NCBI GenBank assembly: GCA_949128115.1
Contig: OX421967.1
Location: 60,338,855-60,402,854 of the forward strand
Origin: Anaspis maculata
Taxonomy: Eukaryota > Arthropoda > Insecta > Coleoptera > Scraptiidae
DNA length: 64,000 bases
Direction: 5' to 3'
In this document: piece by piece, positions 33,200 to 43,926 of the stretch
How the letters are laid out: each line of letters begins with the position of its first letter
Position numbering within the stretch: the first letter of the stretch is position 1
Program-made: the position numbers and the translations under genes
The notes under the pieces: generated by a model
Database searches by the model: none
Told to the model about the DNA's origin: nothing
The model's input: the letters and a program-made list of their open reading frames with translations, nothing else

Positions 33200-34620
33200 A
33201 CTTAAGGACGGCATTTCCTTCCATAAAAAATGGCTAAAGCAGACTACAGCAAACATAGAGTATTTTTTACCGCATTCGCCAACACCAAACACGATATGGT
33301 TACGTTGCGGCATTTCCCGGAAACTCATTTATACGCGAAAATGCATAATTTGAGGGGGTACTCACTCATGAAGGAAATGGAATTTTTTTCGAAATTTGGA
33401 TTTTTCCAGCAAAAATTAAACAACCACTTCAGTGAATTCATTTTGAACGATCGCATATCATTGGTTCGTTTCTTGGATTTTCCGCGGGAAATGTAGAAAT
33501 TCAGTTTTTCACAATTTTCCACTTTTTCCCTAATTGACCGCGAGTAAGACGTAGAAAACAACGAGTAATGACGAAAACCATTTACGTGAATTTCCCAACG
33601 TTTTTCGGTGAATAACGGTGAATTTTCTCGAATCCATAGGAAAAATCCGGGATGTTTGGAGATCCAAGACACGGAAAAACTTGTAACTCGGTAACCGTAC
33701 GTCCGAATCCAGATTGGTTGGTGTCTTAAAATTGATGATAAATTTTTGCATTTTATCATACCAGTTTCATTTTTCTTGAATTTTCCGGAAAAAAGATACA
33801 GGCAAGAATTTGTTTTCCACGTTTGAGCTTCTAGCAATGTACAGGGTCAGTGTAGAAACATGAAACCTACACCAAAACATAGAGTATTTTTTTCCGCATT
33901 CGCCAACACCAAACACGATATGGTTACGTTGCGGCATTTCCCGGAATCTCATTTTTACGCGCAAACGCAAACGGGCAAATGCCCACTAGACTCATGTAGA
34001 AATCAGACAGCCTATACTCACTTGTGAAGGAAATTTGTGAAAAAGTTTTTTCGAAATTTGGATTTCCCCAACAAAAATAAAAATGACCACTTCAGTAATT
34101 TCATCGCAAACGATCCTATATCATTATGGCTTCTTGGATTTTTCGCGGGAAAAGTGGAAATTTAATTTTCCATAACTTTATTTTTGATTGACCCTAAACA
34201 AGACCTAGAAAACAGCGGTTAACGACGATAACCATTTACGTAATAATGTTCAACGTAGTTCAGTGAATTACGGTGAATTTTCATTGATCCATAAGAAATT
34301 CCTAATGTTTGGAGACCCCAGACACTGAAAATTTTGTAACTTGGTAAACGTACTTCTGAATCGAGATTGGTTGGTGTCTTAAAACTGATGATCAACTTTT
34401 GCATTTTGTCATACCATATTTTTTTGCCTCGAATTACCCAGGAAAAAGATACAGGCAAGAATCTCCTTTCCTCGTTTGAGCTTTTAGCAATGTACAGGAT
34501 ACAGGGTCAATGTGGAAACATGAAACCTACACAAACAAGTTTTTATCCCGCATTCGCCAATACCAAACATGATATGGTGACATTTTGCAGCATTTTCCGA
34601 AAACTCATTCCGAAGCAAAG
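33200..34620 (+). repeat. ~640-bp tandem repeat, a little over two units
   Basis: The marker CCGCATTCGCCAACACCAAA lies near 33271, 33896 and 34549 (CCGCATTCGCCAATACCAAA), spacings of 625 and ~653 bp. Units also share ATGATATGG/ACGATATGGTTACGTTGCGG and GATACAGGCAAGAAT. No coding capacity is maintained between units. Confidence 0.88.
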
Positions 34621-34629
34621 TTTTCTAAA

Positions 34630-35165
34630 TCGGCAAGTTGGTGGAATTTCCCGTCGGTGAATTGCCTTGTCGGTGAATCGGCGTGTCGGTGAAATGTCCT
34701 GTCGGTGAAATGACGTGTCGGTGAAATGTCCTGTCGGTGAAATGGCGTGTCGGTGAAATGTCCTGTCGGTAAATCGGCGTGTCGGTGAAATGTCCTGTCG
34801 ATGAGATGGCGTGTCGGTGAAATGTCCTGTCGATGAATTGGCGTGTCGGTGAATTGGCGTGTCGGTGAAATGTCCTGTCGGTGAAAGGGCGTGTCGGTGA
34901 AATGTCCTGTCGGTGAAATGGCGTGTCGGCGAAGTATCCTGTCGGTGAAATGTCCTGTCGGTGAATCGGCGTGTCGGTTAAATGTCTTGTCGGCGAAATG
35001 GCGTGTCGGCGAATCGTCTTGTCGGTGAAATGTCCTGTCGGTGAATCGGCGAGTCGGTGAAATGTCCTGTCGGCGAAACGGCGTGTCGGTGAAATGTCCG
35101 TTCGGTGAAATGGTTGTCGGTGAAATGTCCTGTCGGTGAGTTGGTTGTCGGTGAAATGTACCAAA
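34630..35165 (+). repeat. 16-bp minisatellite arranged as 32-bp dimers
   Basis: About 33 copies of GTCGGTGAAATGTCCT alternate with GTCGGTGAA(A)TGGCGT/TCGGCGT. The minus strand therefore stays open in all frames (HRQDISPTRHFTD-like peptides, up to 275 codons), because 16 is not a multiple of 3 and no unit phase makes a stop. I do not consider these proteins. Confidence 0.93.
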
Positions 35166-35196
35166 CCCTGGTAAACTGTGGAAGTTGGGAATTATT

Positions 35197-35648
35197 GGGT
35201 GCTTTCCACCTAGACGGTACAAATACCACCAGACGGAACATGTTCCACGATTGGGTACACCTAGATGGAAAGCACCGGCATCGTTGACCGACGCGACATC
35301 TCTGGTCTGGAGGCGAAAGATGACTATGGCATTCAGAAATAAATAAATAAATGGCAGCGTAAATCTTAATCGATCGTACGTTATCCCTGCAGAGAAATAA
35401 AATAAAACACGGATGCATGGATGAAACGACACACAGAAAGATATATGACAACGGAGTGCTGGATTACAGCTGACGGTACGTCATTTGTCGCATCCGTTTC
35501 CGGTGTGCCTTCCGACGGCACAAAATTTTAGGTGATCCACCGGACGGCACAAAACCAGGTAAGAACACGTAGATGGAAAGCACCGTTTGGAACCCGCACG
35601 TGCGCAAATGGAAGGTGTACCAAACTTGGATCTAGGTGGAAAGCACCC
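35197..35648. mobile_element. 452-bp TIR element with ATT flanks and an internal TIR copy
   Basis: The ends are GGGTGCTTTCCACCTAGA and its exact complement TCTAGGTGGAAAGCACCC. ATT lies directly outside both ends (35194-35196, 35649-35651). Copies of the end also occur inside (CTAGATGGAAAGCACC near 35261-35276 and GTAGATGGAAAGCACC near 35568-35583), so it may be two nested or tandem elements. It has no transposase. The superfamily is undetermined. Confidence 0.75.
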
Positions 35649-35651
35649 ATT

Positions 35652-36012
35652 GCCTGCGGTCTAGGCCACCTCAAGAGCTTCCCGTATTATTGGTTGCCTA
35701 TCCTGTAATTTTTTCAAACACAATTCTTACTGTCTATTTTGGCTGAATCTTTCGATTATTCTCACCAGCTTATACTAAAAAGCATTCCTGTTAGCTGGAC
35801 AACTGAATTTGGGTTGAATTAACTGAGAACTTTGACAAATAAGAAGCGCAGGCTAATTACAGATTGCTTGAAGGCGGCGAAGCTGTCCGGTTCCCAGAGA
35901 TGTCGCCGTCGTGCCACCTGTCACCGTGTGTCACTCGCGCTCGCATCTGTCACATCCGCACATGACGTTTTTAGGTTAGGTCCGGTTTTCAAACCCAAAA
36001 TTTCCCGAAGTA
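35652..36012 (+). promoter_or_regulatory. PAM16 upstream region
   Basis: These 360 bp hold no coding sequence. GC content rises from ~35870, with repeated TGTCAC/CACCTGTCACCG elements (35915-35955) and CACATGACG near 35958. It is the likely PAM16 promoter and 5' UTR, a TATA-less type by appearance. This is inference from position. Confidence 0.4.
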
Positions 36013-36396
36013 ATGGCAAAGTACATAGCCCAGCTGATCCTGGCCGGGGGACAGGTGATCGGCAGGGCGTTCGCCCGGGCGGTGCGTCAGGAAATCGAGG
36101 CGTCGCAGCAGGCGGCCCAGCGGCTGGGCAACGCCAGGACCCGGACCGAGAGGATGGCCAACAACAAACTGGGCCTGTCGCTGGAGGAGGCCAAGCAAAT
36201 TTTGAACGTGTCCGAGCTGAGCCAGGAGGAGGTCGAGAAGCGCTACCGGGAGCTGTTCAAGGCGAACGAAAAGTCCAACGGCGGCTCGTTCTACATCCAG
36301 TCGAAGATCGTCCGCGCCAAAGAACGGATAGACCACGAGCTGGCCGGGGCAAAGCCGCCGCCGGAAAAACCGCCCCAGCAGCAGGAAGCGACTTAG
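36013..36396 (+). CDS. PAM16: PAM16 (TIM16/Magmas), mitochondrial import motor subunit
   Basis: PAM16 is the J-like, inactive partner of PAM18/DNAJC19 in the TIM23-associated import motor on the matrix side of the inner membrane; it regulates mtHsp70 stimulation (family knowledge). The 127-aa protein is complete in one exon. It starts [20 protein letters not shown], then [16 protein letters not shown]. The J-like core is about 55-112: [40 protein letters not shown] and [10 protein letters not shown]. The J-protein HPD triad is replaced (NEK in loop position), as expected for PAM16. The tail is Pro/Gln-rich, ending QQQEAT. Length matches the family (about 125 aa). It converges on CISD3, with stop codons 83 bp apart. 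Confidence 0.96.
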   Translation: MAKYIAQLILAGGQVIGRAFARAVRQEIEASQQAAQRLGNARTRTERMANNKLGLSLEEAKQILNVSELSQEEVEKRYRELFKANEKSNGGSFYIQSKIVRAKERIDHELAGAKPPPEKPPQQQEAT

Positions 36397-36433
36397 TCTA
36401 CGAAATAATTATTGCTTAGTTTTTGTTGTAATT

Positions 36434-36446
36434 ATTAAAATTTATT
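36434..36446. terminator. overlapping opposite-strand poly(A) signals
   Basis: ATTAAA on the plus strand (36434-36439) serves PAM16, and AATAAA on the minus strand (complement of TTTATT, 36441-36446) serves CISD3. They sit next to each other in the 83-bp gap between the two stop codons, so the two mRNAs probably overlap at their 3' ends. Confidence 0.55.
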
Positions 36447-36479
36447 ATTACTAAACGAGCGGTGTTGTTGGTTCAAGTA

Positions 36480-36615
36480 TCACTGTCGCACTTTGGCGTT
36501 GGCTTCTTGCACAAAGTCTTGCTTGTGCGTTCCGTCGCAAAACGGACGGTTCTTGGTCTGCTTGCAGTTGCACAGCCAGTAGTCTTTGGTCTCGGTGACG
36601 GTGAAAGCTATCGGT
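36480..36615 (-). CDS. CISD3: CISD3 exon 3, second CDGSH iron-sulfur motif
   Basis: The acceptor on the minus strand is ATTTTTAG|A. The exon completes a Lys codon and encodes PIAFTVTETKDYWLCNC, KQTKNRPFCDGTH and a short tail ending KVRQ, with TGA at 36482-36480. The second 2Fe-2S site is C113, C115, C124, H128 (CxCx8CxxxH). Confidence 0.94.
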
Positions 36616-36670
36616 CTAAAAATATATATTACTAGTAAATACACAAATATTCAGTACGAGGCCGCAATAC

Positions 36671-36891
36671 TTTTGAGCGATTTTCAGCTGCTTGTGCCTG
36701 TGTGTGCCGTCGCAAAACGGCTGAGTGTGGCTGTGCCCGCACAAGCACCAGACGTACTTCTTTCCAGCCTCCAACGGCATTTTGAACGGTTTCTTGTCGT
36801 AGATAACGCCGCATTCGGTTTGGTTATTGGCGCTGATGAGGCCTTTATCCTTGAGCGCGTTCCTGGGGATTTCCGCTTTGTCACTGCAAAA
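36671..36891 (-). CDS. CISD3: CISD3 exon 2, first CDGSH iron-sulfur motif
   Basis: CISD3 (MiNT) is the soluble mitochondrial-matrix CDGSH protein that carries two 2Fe-2S clusters in one chain (family knowledge). This exon encodes MPLEAGKKYVWCLCGHSHTQ and PFCDGTHRHKQLKIAQK, cluster ligands C73, C75, C84, H88. The donor is CAAAA|GTATTG (phase 2). The acceptor is uncertain. The strong-looking GTTTTGCAG (after 36884) would put a stop in frame with exon 1, whereas CTGTCAAAG (exon from 36891) keeps frame and adds FCS before DKAEIPRNAL; I chose the latter. Total length is 142 aa against 127 in human. Confidence 0.88.
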
Positions 36892-36950
36892 CTTTGACAG
36901 GAATAAGCTCCGGAGGGGCCCCCTTTATTTTCAGGTTATGTTACACTTAC

Positions 36951-37022
36951 GTTCCGCGGTGCCAGACCGGCGAGTGTTTGAGGTTTTCCTGCGACTGCTC
37001 GTCTAACAATGGCTCTGTACAT
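36951..37022 (-). CDS. CISD3: CISD3 exon 1, mitochondrial presequence
   Basis: The ATG at 37022-37020 gives MYRAIVRRAVAGKPQTLAGL APRN. It is rich in Arg/Ala, has no acidic residue, and looks like a matrix-targeting presequence as expected for CISD3. The donor is AAC|GTAAGT at 36950. It joins exon 2 in phase 0 if the 36891 acceptor is used. Confidence 0.78.
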
Positions 37023-37425
37023 TTCGTTTTCTTGAGTTTAATTGAAAAAGAAAGAAATTGAAAATATCGTGGCGTTTCGTTGACAGTGACAGTTTTGACA
37101 CTTCGGCTTGGAAGTGAGGTTATGCTTTTGTCACCGCGGCGTATTTTTGTGAGTAAAACGCAATAAGAGTACTGCTCTGCGGGCTTGTTGCTCTAAATCT
37201 GTACTGCGAAGCTTAAAGGGCGTGGGCGCACAAGAAATTGACCCGAAAATTAGAATTATTTGATTTAAATTCATAATAAGTTGCTGTGTAGGCAACCCAT
37301 AATACATTGAAAAGTGCAGGCCGCCTGCAATTTGCAGGAGTGCACAAAATGCACTTTCCTGCTTTGCTGAAATGTAGCTGAAATTACAACTGCGAAGATA
37401 GGTTTTTGCCCGGAGCATTGAGTCA
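37023..37425. other. CISD3 upstream region
   Basis: This is the likely CISD3 5' UTR and promoter on the minus strand, then AT-rich DNA up to the satellite. A minus-strand open frame (37131-37418) has no recognisable domain. I see no repeat or element here. Confidence 0.4.
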
Positions 37426-37426
37426 G

Positions 37427-40400
37427 TGCTTTTCGTGTTGCTGTAGAATAAAGCGTCGTTTACTTATTGAACTGCTTATATCTTCAAATATTGGGAAATA
37501 AAATTACTTTGCCGTTGAAGAATGAAAAGGTGCGATGCCAACGGAAACGACGCTTTAAATCTGTCCAAAATGTTCCACTGCTACGTCAGCCTATGATGCT
37601 TTCCGTGTTGCTGTAGAATAAAGCGTCGTTTACTCATTGAACTGTTTATATCTTCAAATATTGGTAAATAAAATTACTCTGTCGTTTAAGAATGAAAAGG
37701 TGCGATGTAAGCGGAAACGATGCTTTAGTTCTATCCAAAGTGTTTCACCCCTAAGTCAGCCTATGATGAGTACTTTTCGTGTTGCTGTAGAATAAAGCGT
37801 CGTTTACTCATTGAACTGCTTATATCTTCAAATATAAGCAAATAAAATTACTTTTTCGTTAAAGATAGAAAAGGTCGTGCGATGCCACAAAACGACGCTT
37901 TAGTTCTATACAAAGTGTTCCACTGCTACACGTCAGCCTATGATACTTTTCGTGTTGCTGTAGAATAAAGCGTCGTTTACTAATTGAACTGCTTATATCT
38001 TCAAATATTGGGAAATAAAATTACTTTGTCGTTTAAGAATAAAAAAGTGCGATGCCAGCGGAAACGACGCTTCAGTTCTATCCAAAGTGTTTCACTGCTA
38101 CGTCAGCCTATGATAAGTACTTTTCTCAATGCTGTAGAATAAAGCGTCGTTTACTCATTGATTTGCTTTTATCTTCAAATATAAGCAAATATAATTACTT
38201 TGCCGTTGAAGAATGAAAAGGTGCGGTGCCAACGGAAACAACCCTTTGAATCTATCCAAAGTGTTCCACTGCTACGTCAGCCTATGATACTTTTCGTGTT
38301 GTTGTAAAATAAAGCGTCGTTTACTTATTGAACTGCTTATATCTTCAAATATTGGGGAATAAAATTACTCTGCCGTTTAAGAATGAAAAGGTGCGATGCC
38401 ATCGGAAACGACGCTTTAGTTCTATCCAAAGTGTTTCACTGCTACGTCAGCCTATGATAAGTACTTTTCGTGTTGCTGTAGAATAAAGCGTCGTTCACTC
38501 ATTGATTTGCTTATATCTTCAAATGTAAGCAAATAAAATTACCGAGAAAATTACTTTGCCGTTAAATAATGAAAAGGTGCGATGCCAGCGGAAACGACGC
38601 TTTAGTTCTATCCAAAGTGTTTCACTGCTACGTCAGCCTATAATAAGTACTTTTCGTGTTGCTGTAGAATAAAGCGTCGTTCACTCATTGATTTGCTTAT
38701 ATCTTCAAATGTAAGCAAATAAAATTACCTTGTCGTTAAAGAATGAAAAGATGCGATGGTAACGGAAACAACGCTTTAAATCTCTCCAAACTTTTCCACT
38801 GCTACGTCAGCCTATGATACTTTTCATGTTGCTGTAGAATAAAGCGTCGTTTACTCATTGAACTGCTTATATATTCAAATATTGGGAAATAAAATTACTT
38901 TGTCGTTTGAGAATGAAAAGGTGCGATGCCAGCGGAAACGACACTTTAATTCTGACGTGTTTTGCTACTAACGTCAGCCTATAGTGCTTTCCGTGATGCT
39001 GCAGAATAAAGCGTCGTTCACACATTGAACTACCCTTAACTTCAATTACTAGAAAAAAGTACTTTGTCATTCAGGATAAGGAGATGGGAAGCCAACGGAA
39101 ACAACGCTTCAATTTTGACGTGTTTCGCTATCACGTCAGGCGCATAGGGCTTTTCGTGTTGCTATAGAATAAAGCGTCGTTTACACATTGAACTACTCTT
39201 ATCTTCAAATATTAGAAAAAAGTACTTTGTCGTTGAAGAATAAGGTGAGAGAAGCCAGCGGAAACGACGATTCAATTCTGACGTATTCCGCTATTACGTC
39301 AGCCTATAGTGATTTTCGTGTTGCTGTAGAATAAAGCGTCGTTTACACGTTGAACTACTCATATCTTCAAAATACTAGAAAAAAAGTACTTATTGTCGTT
39401 GAAGAATAAGAAGGTGAGAAGCTAGCGGAAACGACGCTTTGATTCTGACGTGTTTCGCTATTACGTCAGCTATAGTGCTTTTCGTGTTGCTAGTGGAATA
39501 AAGCGTCGTTTACACATTGAACAAATAATATCTTTGAACACTAAAAAAAGTACTTTGTCGATTAAGAATGAGACGGTGAGAAGCCAGTGGAAACGACGCT
39601 TTAATTCTGACGTGTATCGCCATTACGTCAGCCTATAGTGCTTCTCATATTGCTGTAGAATAAAGCGTCGTTCACACATTGAACTACTAATATATTCAAA
39701 TACTAGAAAAAAGTTCTTGTCGATGATGAATAAGAAAGTGAGAAGTCAACGGAAACGACGCTTTATTTCTGACGTGTTTCGCTATCACGTCAGGCGCATA
39801 GGGCTTTTCGTGTTGCTGTTGAATAAGGCGACGTTTACACATTGAACTGCTCATATCTTCAAATACTAGAAAAAAGTACGTTTTGAAGAATAAAAAGGTG
39901 AGGAGCCAGCGGAAACAACGCTTCAATTATGACGTGTTTCGCTTTTACGTCAGTCTATAGTGCTTTTTGTGTTGCTGTAGAATATTGCGTCGTTTACACA
40001 TTGAACTACTCATATCTTCAACTACTAGAAAAAAATACTTTGTCGTTGAAGAATAACAAGGTGGGAAGCCAGCGGAAACGACGCTTCAATTCCGACGTGT
40101 TTAGCTATCACGTCAGCCTATAGTGCGTTTCGTGTTGCTGTAGAATAAAGAGTCGTTTACGCATTGATCTGCTCATATTTTCAAATACATACTAGAAAAA
40201 AAGTACTTCATCGTTGGAGGATAAGAAGGTGAGAAGCCAGCGGAAACGACGCTTTAATTCTGACGTGTTTTGCTATTACGTCAGCCTATATAGTGCTTTT
40301 CGTGTTGCTGTAGGATTAGGCGTCGTTTACACATTGAACTACTCTGATCTCCAAATACTAGAAAAAAGTACTTTGTCGTTGAAGAATAAGACGGTGAGAA

Positions 40401-41335
40401 GTCAGCGGAAACGAAGCTATAATTCTGACGTGTTTCGCTATTACGTCAGCATATAGTGCTTTTCGTGTTACTGTAGAATAAAGCGTCTTTACACATTGAA
40501 CTACTTTTATCTTCAAATACTCTGGAAAAAAAACTTTGTCCTTGGAGAATAAGAGAGTGGGAAGCCAGCGGGAACGACGATTCAATTTTGACGTGTTTCG
40601 CACCTACGTCAGCCTGTAGTGCTTTCCATGTTGCTGTAGAATAAAGCGTCGTTTACACATTGAACTACTCATATCTTCAAGTACTGGAAAAAATACTTTA
40701 TCGTTGGAGAATAAGAAGGTGAGAAGCCAGCGGAAACGACGCTTATTTTCTGACGTGTTTCGTTATCACGTCAGCCTATAGTGCTTGTTGTGTTGCTGTA
40801 GAATAAAGCGTCGTTTACACATTGAACTACTCATATCTTCAAATACTAGAAAAAAGTACTCTGTCGTTGAAGAATAAGACGAGAAGTCAGCGGGAACGAT
40901 GCTCTAATTCTGACGTGTTTCGCTATCACGTCAGCCTATAGTGCTTTTGGTGTTGCTGTAGAATAAAGCGTCGTTAATACATCGAATTACTTGTATCTTC
41001 AAATACTAGAAAAAAGTACTTTGTCGTTTGAGAATGAAAAGGTGCGATGCCAGCGGAAACGACACTTTAATTCTGACGTGTTTTGCTACTACGTCAGCCT
41101 ATGGTGATTCTCGTGTTGCTGTAGAATAAAGCGTCGCTTACACATTAAACGACTCACATCTTCAACTACTAGAAAAAAGTAATTTGTCGTTGAAGAATAA
41201 GAAGGTGAGAAGCCAGCGAAAACGACGCTTCAATTATGACGTGTTTCGCTATTAACGTCAGCCTATAGTGCTTTTCGTGTTGCTGTAGAATAAAGCGTCG
41301 TTTACACATTGAACTGCTTATCTCTTCTCTGTATC
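37427..41335 (+). repeat. ~171-bp satellite with internal dyads, two subfamilies
   Basis: About 23 units (165-183 bp) are marked by GTTGCTGTAGAATAAAGCGTCGTTTAC. Each has an internal inverted repeat, AAAGCGTCGTTT ... AAACGACGCTTT, ~100 bp apart, and most have GACGT ... ACGTC around TTTCGCTATT. Units to ~38990 carry CTTCAAATATTGGGAAATAA and GTGCGATGCCAGCGG. Later ones carry AATACTAGAAAAAAGTAC and GGTGAGAAGCCAGCGG. A unit at ~41020-41110 has the first subfamily's middle inside the second's territory. Confidence 0.94.
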
Positions 41336-41338
41336 TAT

Positions 41339-41600
41339 CTAGGGCTACGTCAGGCGTTGCCAGAGCTACGTCAGGCGTTGCCAGAGCTACGTCAGGCGTT
41401 GCCAGAGCTACGTCAGGCGTTGCCAGGGCTACGTTAGGCGTTGCCAGGGCTACGTTAGGCGTTGCCAGGGCTACGTTGGACGTTGCCTGGGCTATGTTAG
41501 GCGTAGCCAGAACTGCTAAGCGTTGCTAAGGCAATGTTGAGTATTGATAGGGCTATGTTCAGCGTTTCTAGGGCTATGTTAGGCTTTGCTAGGCTCTTGT
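41339..41600 (+). repeat. 21-bp minisatellite
   Basis: Units of AGCTACGTCAGGCGTTGCCAG are nearly perfect for four to five copies from 41341, then decay (TACGTTAGGCGTTGCCAGGGC, then ATGTTAGGC) toward 41600. The core TACGTCAGGCG also occurs in some units of the adjacent ~171-bp satellite (TCACGTCAGGCGCATAGGGC near 39135 and 39786). Confidence 0.9.
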
Positions 41601-41670
41601 GTTGGATGTTGCTGGATTATTTTCAGTCTTGAACATCACAGTTTCACCAAAAGATTCAAATGTAGACAGT

Positions 41671-42097
41671 TTTTATTCAATAAAAAAATGATACAGAATC
41701 ATGTAATAGCGCGAAAACATACCCTAGCTGTAACATAGACTAGACATAATAAAATATAAATACAAAATAACGGTTCAGTTTCGGCAAAAGCACTGCTTTT
41801 TTTGTGAAGTTTTTTTCTTTACAATAATACCGGTAGGCAGAGGGTGAAGATTCAACATCGAAAACATTCCGTAAGCATTATAAAAAGTGTAAAAAGACTT
41901 GAGAAAACACATAAAAACCTTTGATGAAAATTTCCATATACAAGTACATAATACTGCTAAAGACATTGAATTGACAGCGCTTCCTCTAGCTATTATTATA
42001 AATCACGCGCCTTATCTATATACAATAATAATAAAATTCTAAAGTAGTAGTAGTAATAGGTATTGTTATATACAAAGAAGAGAAAAATCGGCGATTA
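41671..42097 (-). other. PIP4K 3' UTR with candidate poly(A) signal
   Basis: Downstream of the PIP4K stop on the minus strand the sequence is AT-rich. The best poly(A) signal is AATAAA in ...TTGAATAAAAACTGTC (complement at about 41672-41679). Other A/T-rich candidates lie near 42020-42035. Its exact end cannot be read from sequence alone. Confidence 0.4.
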
Positions 42098-42333
42098 TTA
42101 TTCGATAGCCTTCGACATGAAGTCGATGAATCTTTTGGCGTACTGGTCCGGATCGCAGGTGGATATCCCGTCCACGTTCGAACCGTACTTGACCGTTTTG
42201 GCCGCCTTGGCGGCCTGCTTCTTGACGCCGTAGTGGGTGAGCACGTCGATGATGGCCACGAAGTAGATCTCCTTGACCGGGGCCGAATCACAGCTGGGTA
42301 TGGCGTAGATGTCCAGTTCGGGGATGATGCCGC
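42098..42333 (-). CDS. PIP4K: PIP4K last exon, activation-loop region and C-terminus
   Basis: After TTTGCAG on the minus strand the exon completes a Gly codon and encodes GIIPELDIYAIPS, VKEIYFVAIIDVLTHYGVKK and QAAKAAKTVKYGSN, ending RFIDFMSKAIE. The IID segment carries the metal-binding Asp, and the following loop is the substrate-specificity (activation) loop of type II PIP kinases (family knowledge). The stop TAA is at 42100-42098. Confidence 0.95.
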
Positions 42334-42406
42334 CTGCAAATATGACTTTATTAGAGCGCCGTCAACCGGCCCGTCGCTTGTCGAGACAGCAGAAAACCAA
42401 AGCCAC

Positions 42407-42604
42407 CTTCGTACTGCAGGCTGTGCTCGCGGATGAACTGGGCGATGGCGTTGGGCGAGTCGGGCGGCGTGTTGAAGCCGAATCCGGGGCGGTTCTCCAG
42501 GCCCGAGCCGGACTCGCTCTCGTCCGAATCGCCGCCGGGGTTCTCCGCCTCGGCCTCCCGCTGCGCCTGCAGCTCCTGCTCGCCCCTTTCCACCTCGTGA
42601 ATAC
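42407..42604 (-). CDS. PIP4K: PIP4K exon, acidic insert
   Basis: The acceptor is AACGCAG|GT and the donor GAAG|GTGGCT. The exon completes MDYSLLLG with IHEVERGEQELQAQREAE, then an acidic Ser/Asp/Glu stretch and FGFNTPPDSPNAIAQFIREH. The TPPDSP motif within an acidic linker is characteristic of animal PIP4K2. It is separated from the next upstream exon by a 19.7-kb repeat-filled intron. Confidence 0.94.
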
Positions 42605-42639
42605 CTGCGTTTGAGAAAAAAAATTATTTGACACGACGC

Positions 42640-43926
42640 TTTTCGATTGGAAATTCAAATTCGAAATAGATACCGGAGCTTCAGTGAATCTAATGCCTAT
42701 AAATATGTACAAAAACGTTCTGAAATTGCCAATGAATGCATTGCAAACTCCTAAGTTAAAACTAACTTCATACACAGGAAATCAAATCACTGTAGTTGTA
42801 ACATGTGAATTAATTTGTTCAAATGAAAATGAAAAAAATCTGATTGAATTCTATGTAGTTGAAAGCAATTCAGAACCTCTTTTAGGTTTAACAACGTGCA
42901 TAAAGCTGAAACTCATCCAAAATACAGATACGTCGTGTATCGATGGAAATGGAGTTCAGGTGCATAATATTCGACATACAACAGATACTGTCATGGAAAA
43001 ATATGGAGATTTGTTCCCGGGAATAGGAAAAATAAATCCAACTATCACATCAATTTGATTCGAAACGCACAACCGGTGATCACCCCAATAAGAAAAGTAC
43101 CATTTGCTTTACTTGACCTTCTTGAAAAGACGCTAAATAATTTAGAAAAAAGTAAAGTAATAGAAAAAGCTGAAGGACCGAGTGATTGGATAAATTCATT
43201 GGTACTTGTCAAAAAGCCCGACAATTCATTGAGAATCTGCCTTGATCCGTTTCATCTAAACAAATCAATTAAGAAAGAACATGGCAGATTATCAACTTTT
43301 GAAGAAATAACAAGTCGTATGTCCGGAGCTAAAATTTTTAGTAAATTAGATGTAAATGAAGCGTTTCATCAAATACTGCTTGATGAATAAAGTTCAAATC
43401 TCTGCACATTCGGCACAGCCTTTGGAAGGTACAAGTACTAAAGGTTATCCTATGGTATTACTGGTTCGTCCGGAATATTTAATGTGAGGTTCAAAAGCAT
43501 TTTTAATTGCAATGATGTAGGAGTGTACATCGATGACATTATTATTTGGGCAAAAGATCAACAAGAACATGACGGATTTCTTGAAAAAGTATTGAATTCA
43601 GCCAGAAAGCATGGAGTCCCAGCGTTTGATCGGTGTTGTAAATTATGTGAATAAATATATTCCAAACTATTCAATAGTAACACAGGCACTGAGAGATCTT
43701 TTGAAAAAAGATACACACTTCAGCTGGGAAGAACCTCAAATACAAGCTCTTGGAAAAATTGAGAAAAAATCAACTCAAAGTCCTGTTTTACAGTTTTTTA
43801 ATCCCAAGAAAAATATCACGGTGTCAGTAGATGCAAGTCAAAACGGCGTAGGTGCATGCCTACTACAAGAAAACAAACCCAGTGTGCTATTCATCAAGAT
43901 CATTTACAGAAACACAGAAATTATAT

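Noticed and set aside
34605..35451. 275-, 179- and 157-codon minus-strand open frames
   Set aside because: They are the same 16-bp repeat read in different frames, without domains, extending into unrelated flanking DNA.
42362..42775. 137-codon minus-strand frame overlapping the PIP4K acidic exon
   Set aside because: It is out of frame with PIP4K and crosses a splice acceptor. The PIP4K frame is supported by the family motifs and phase.
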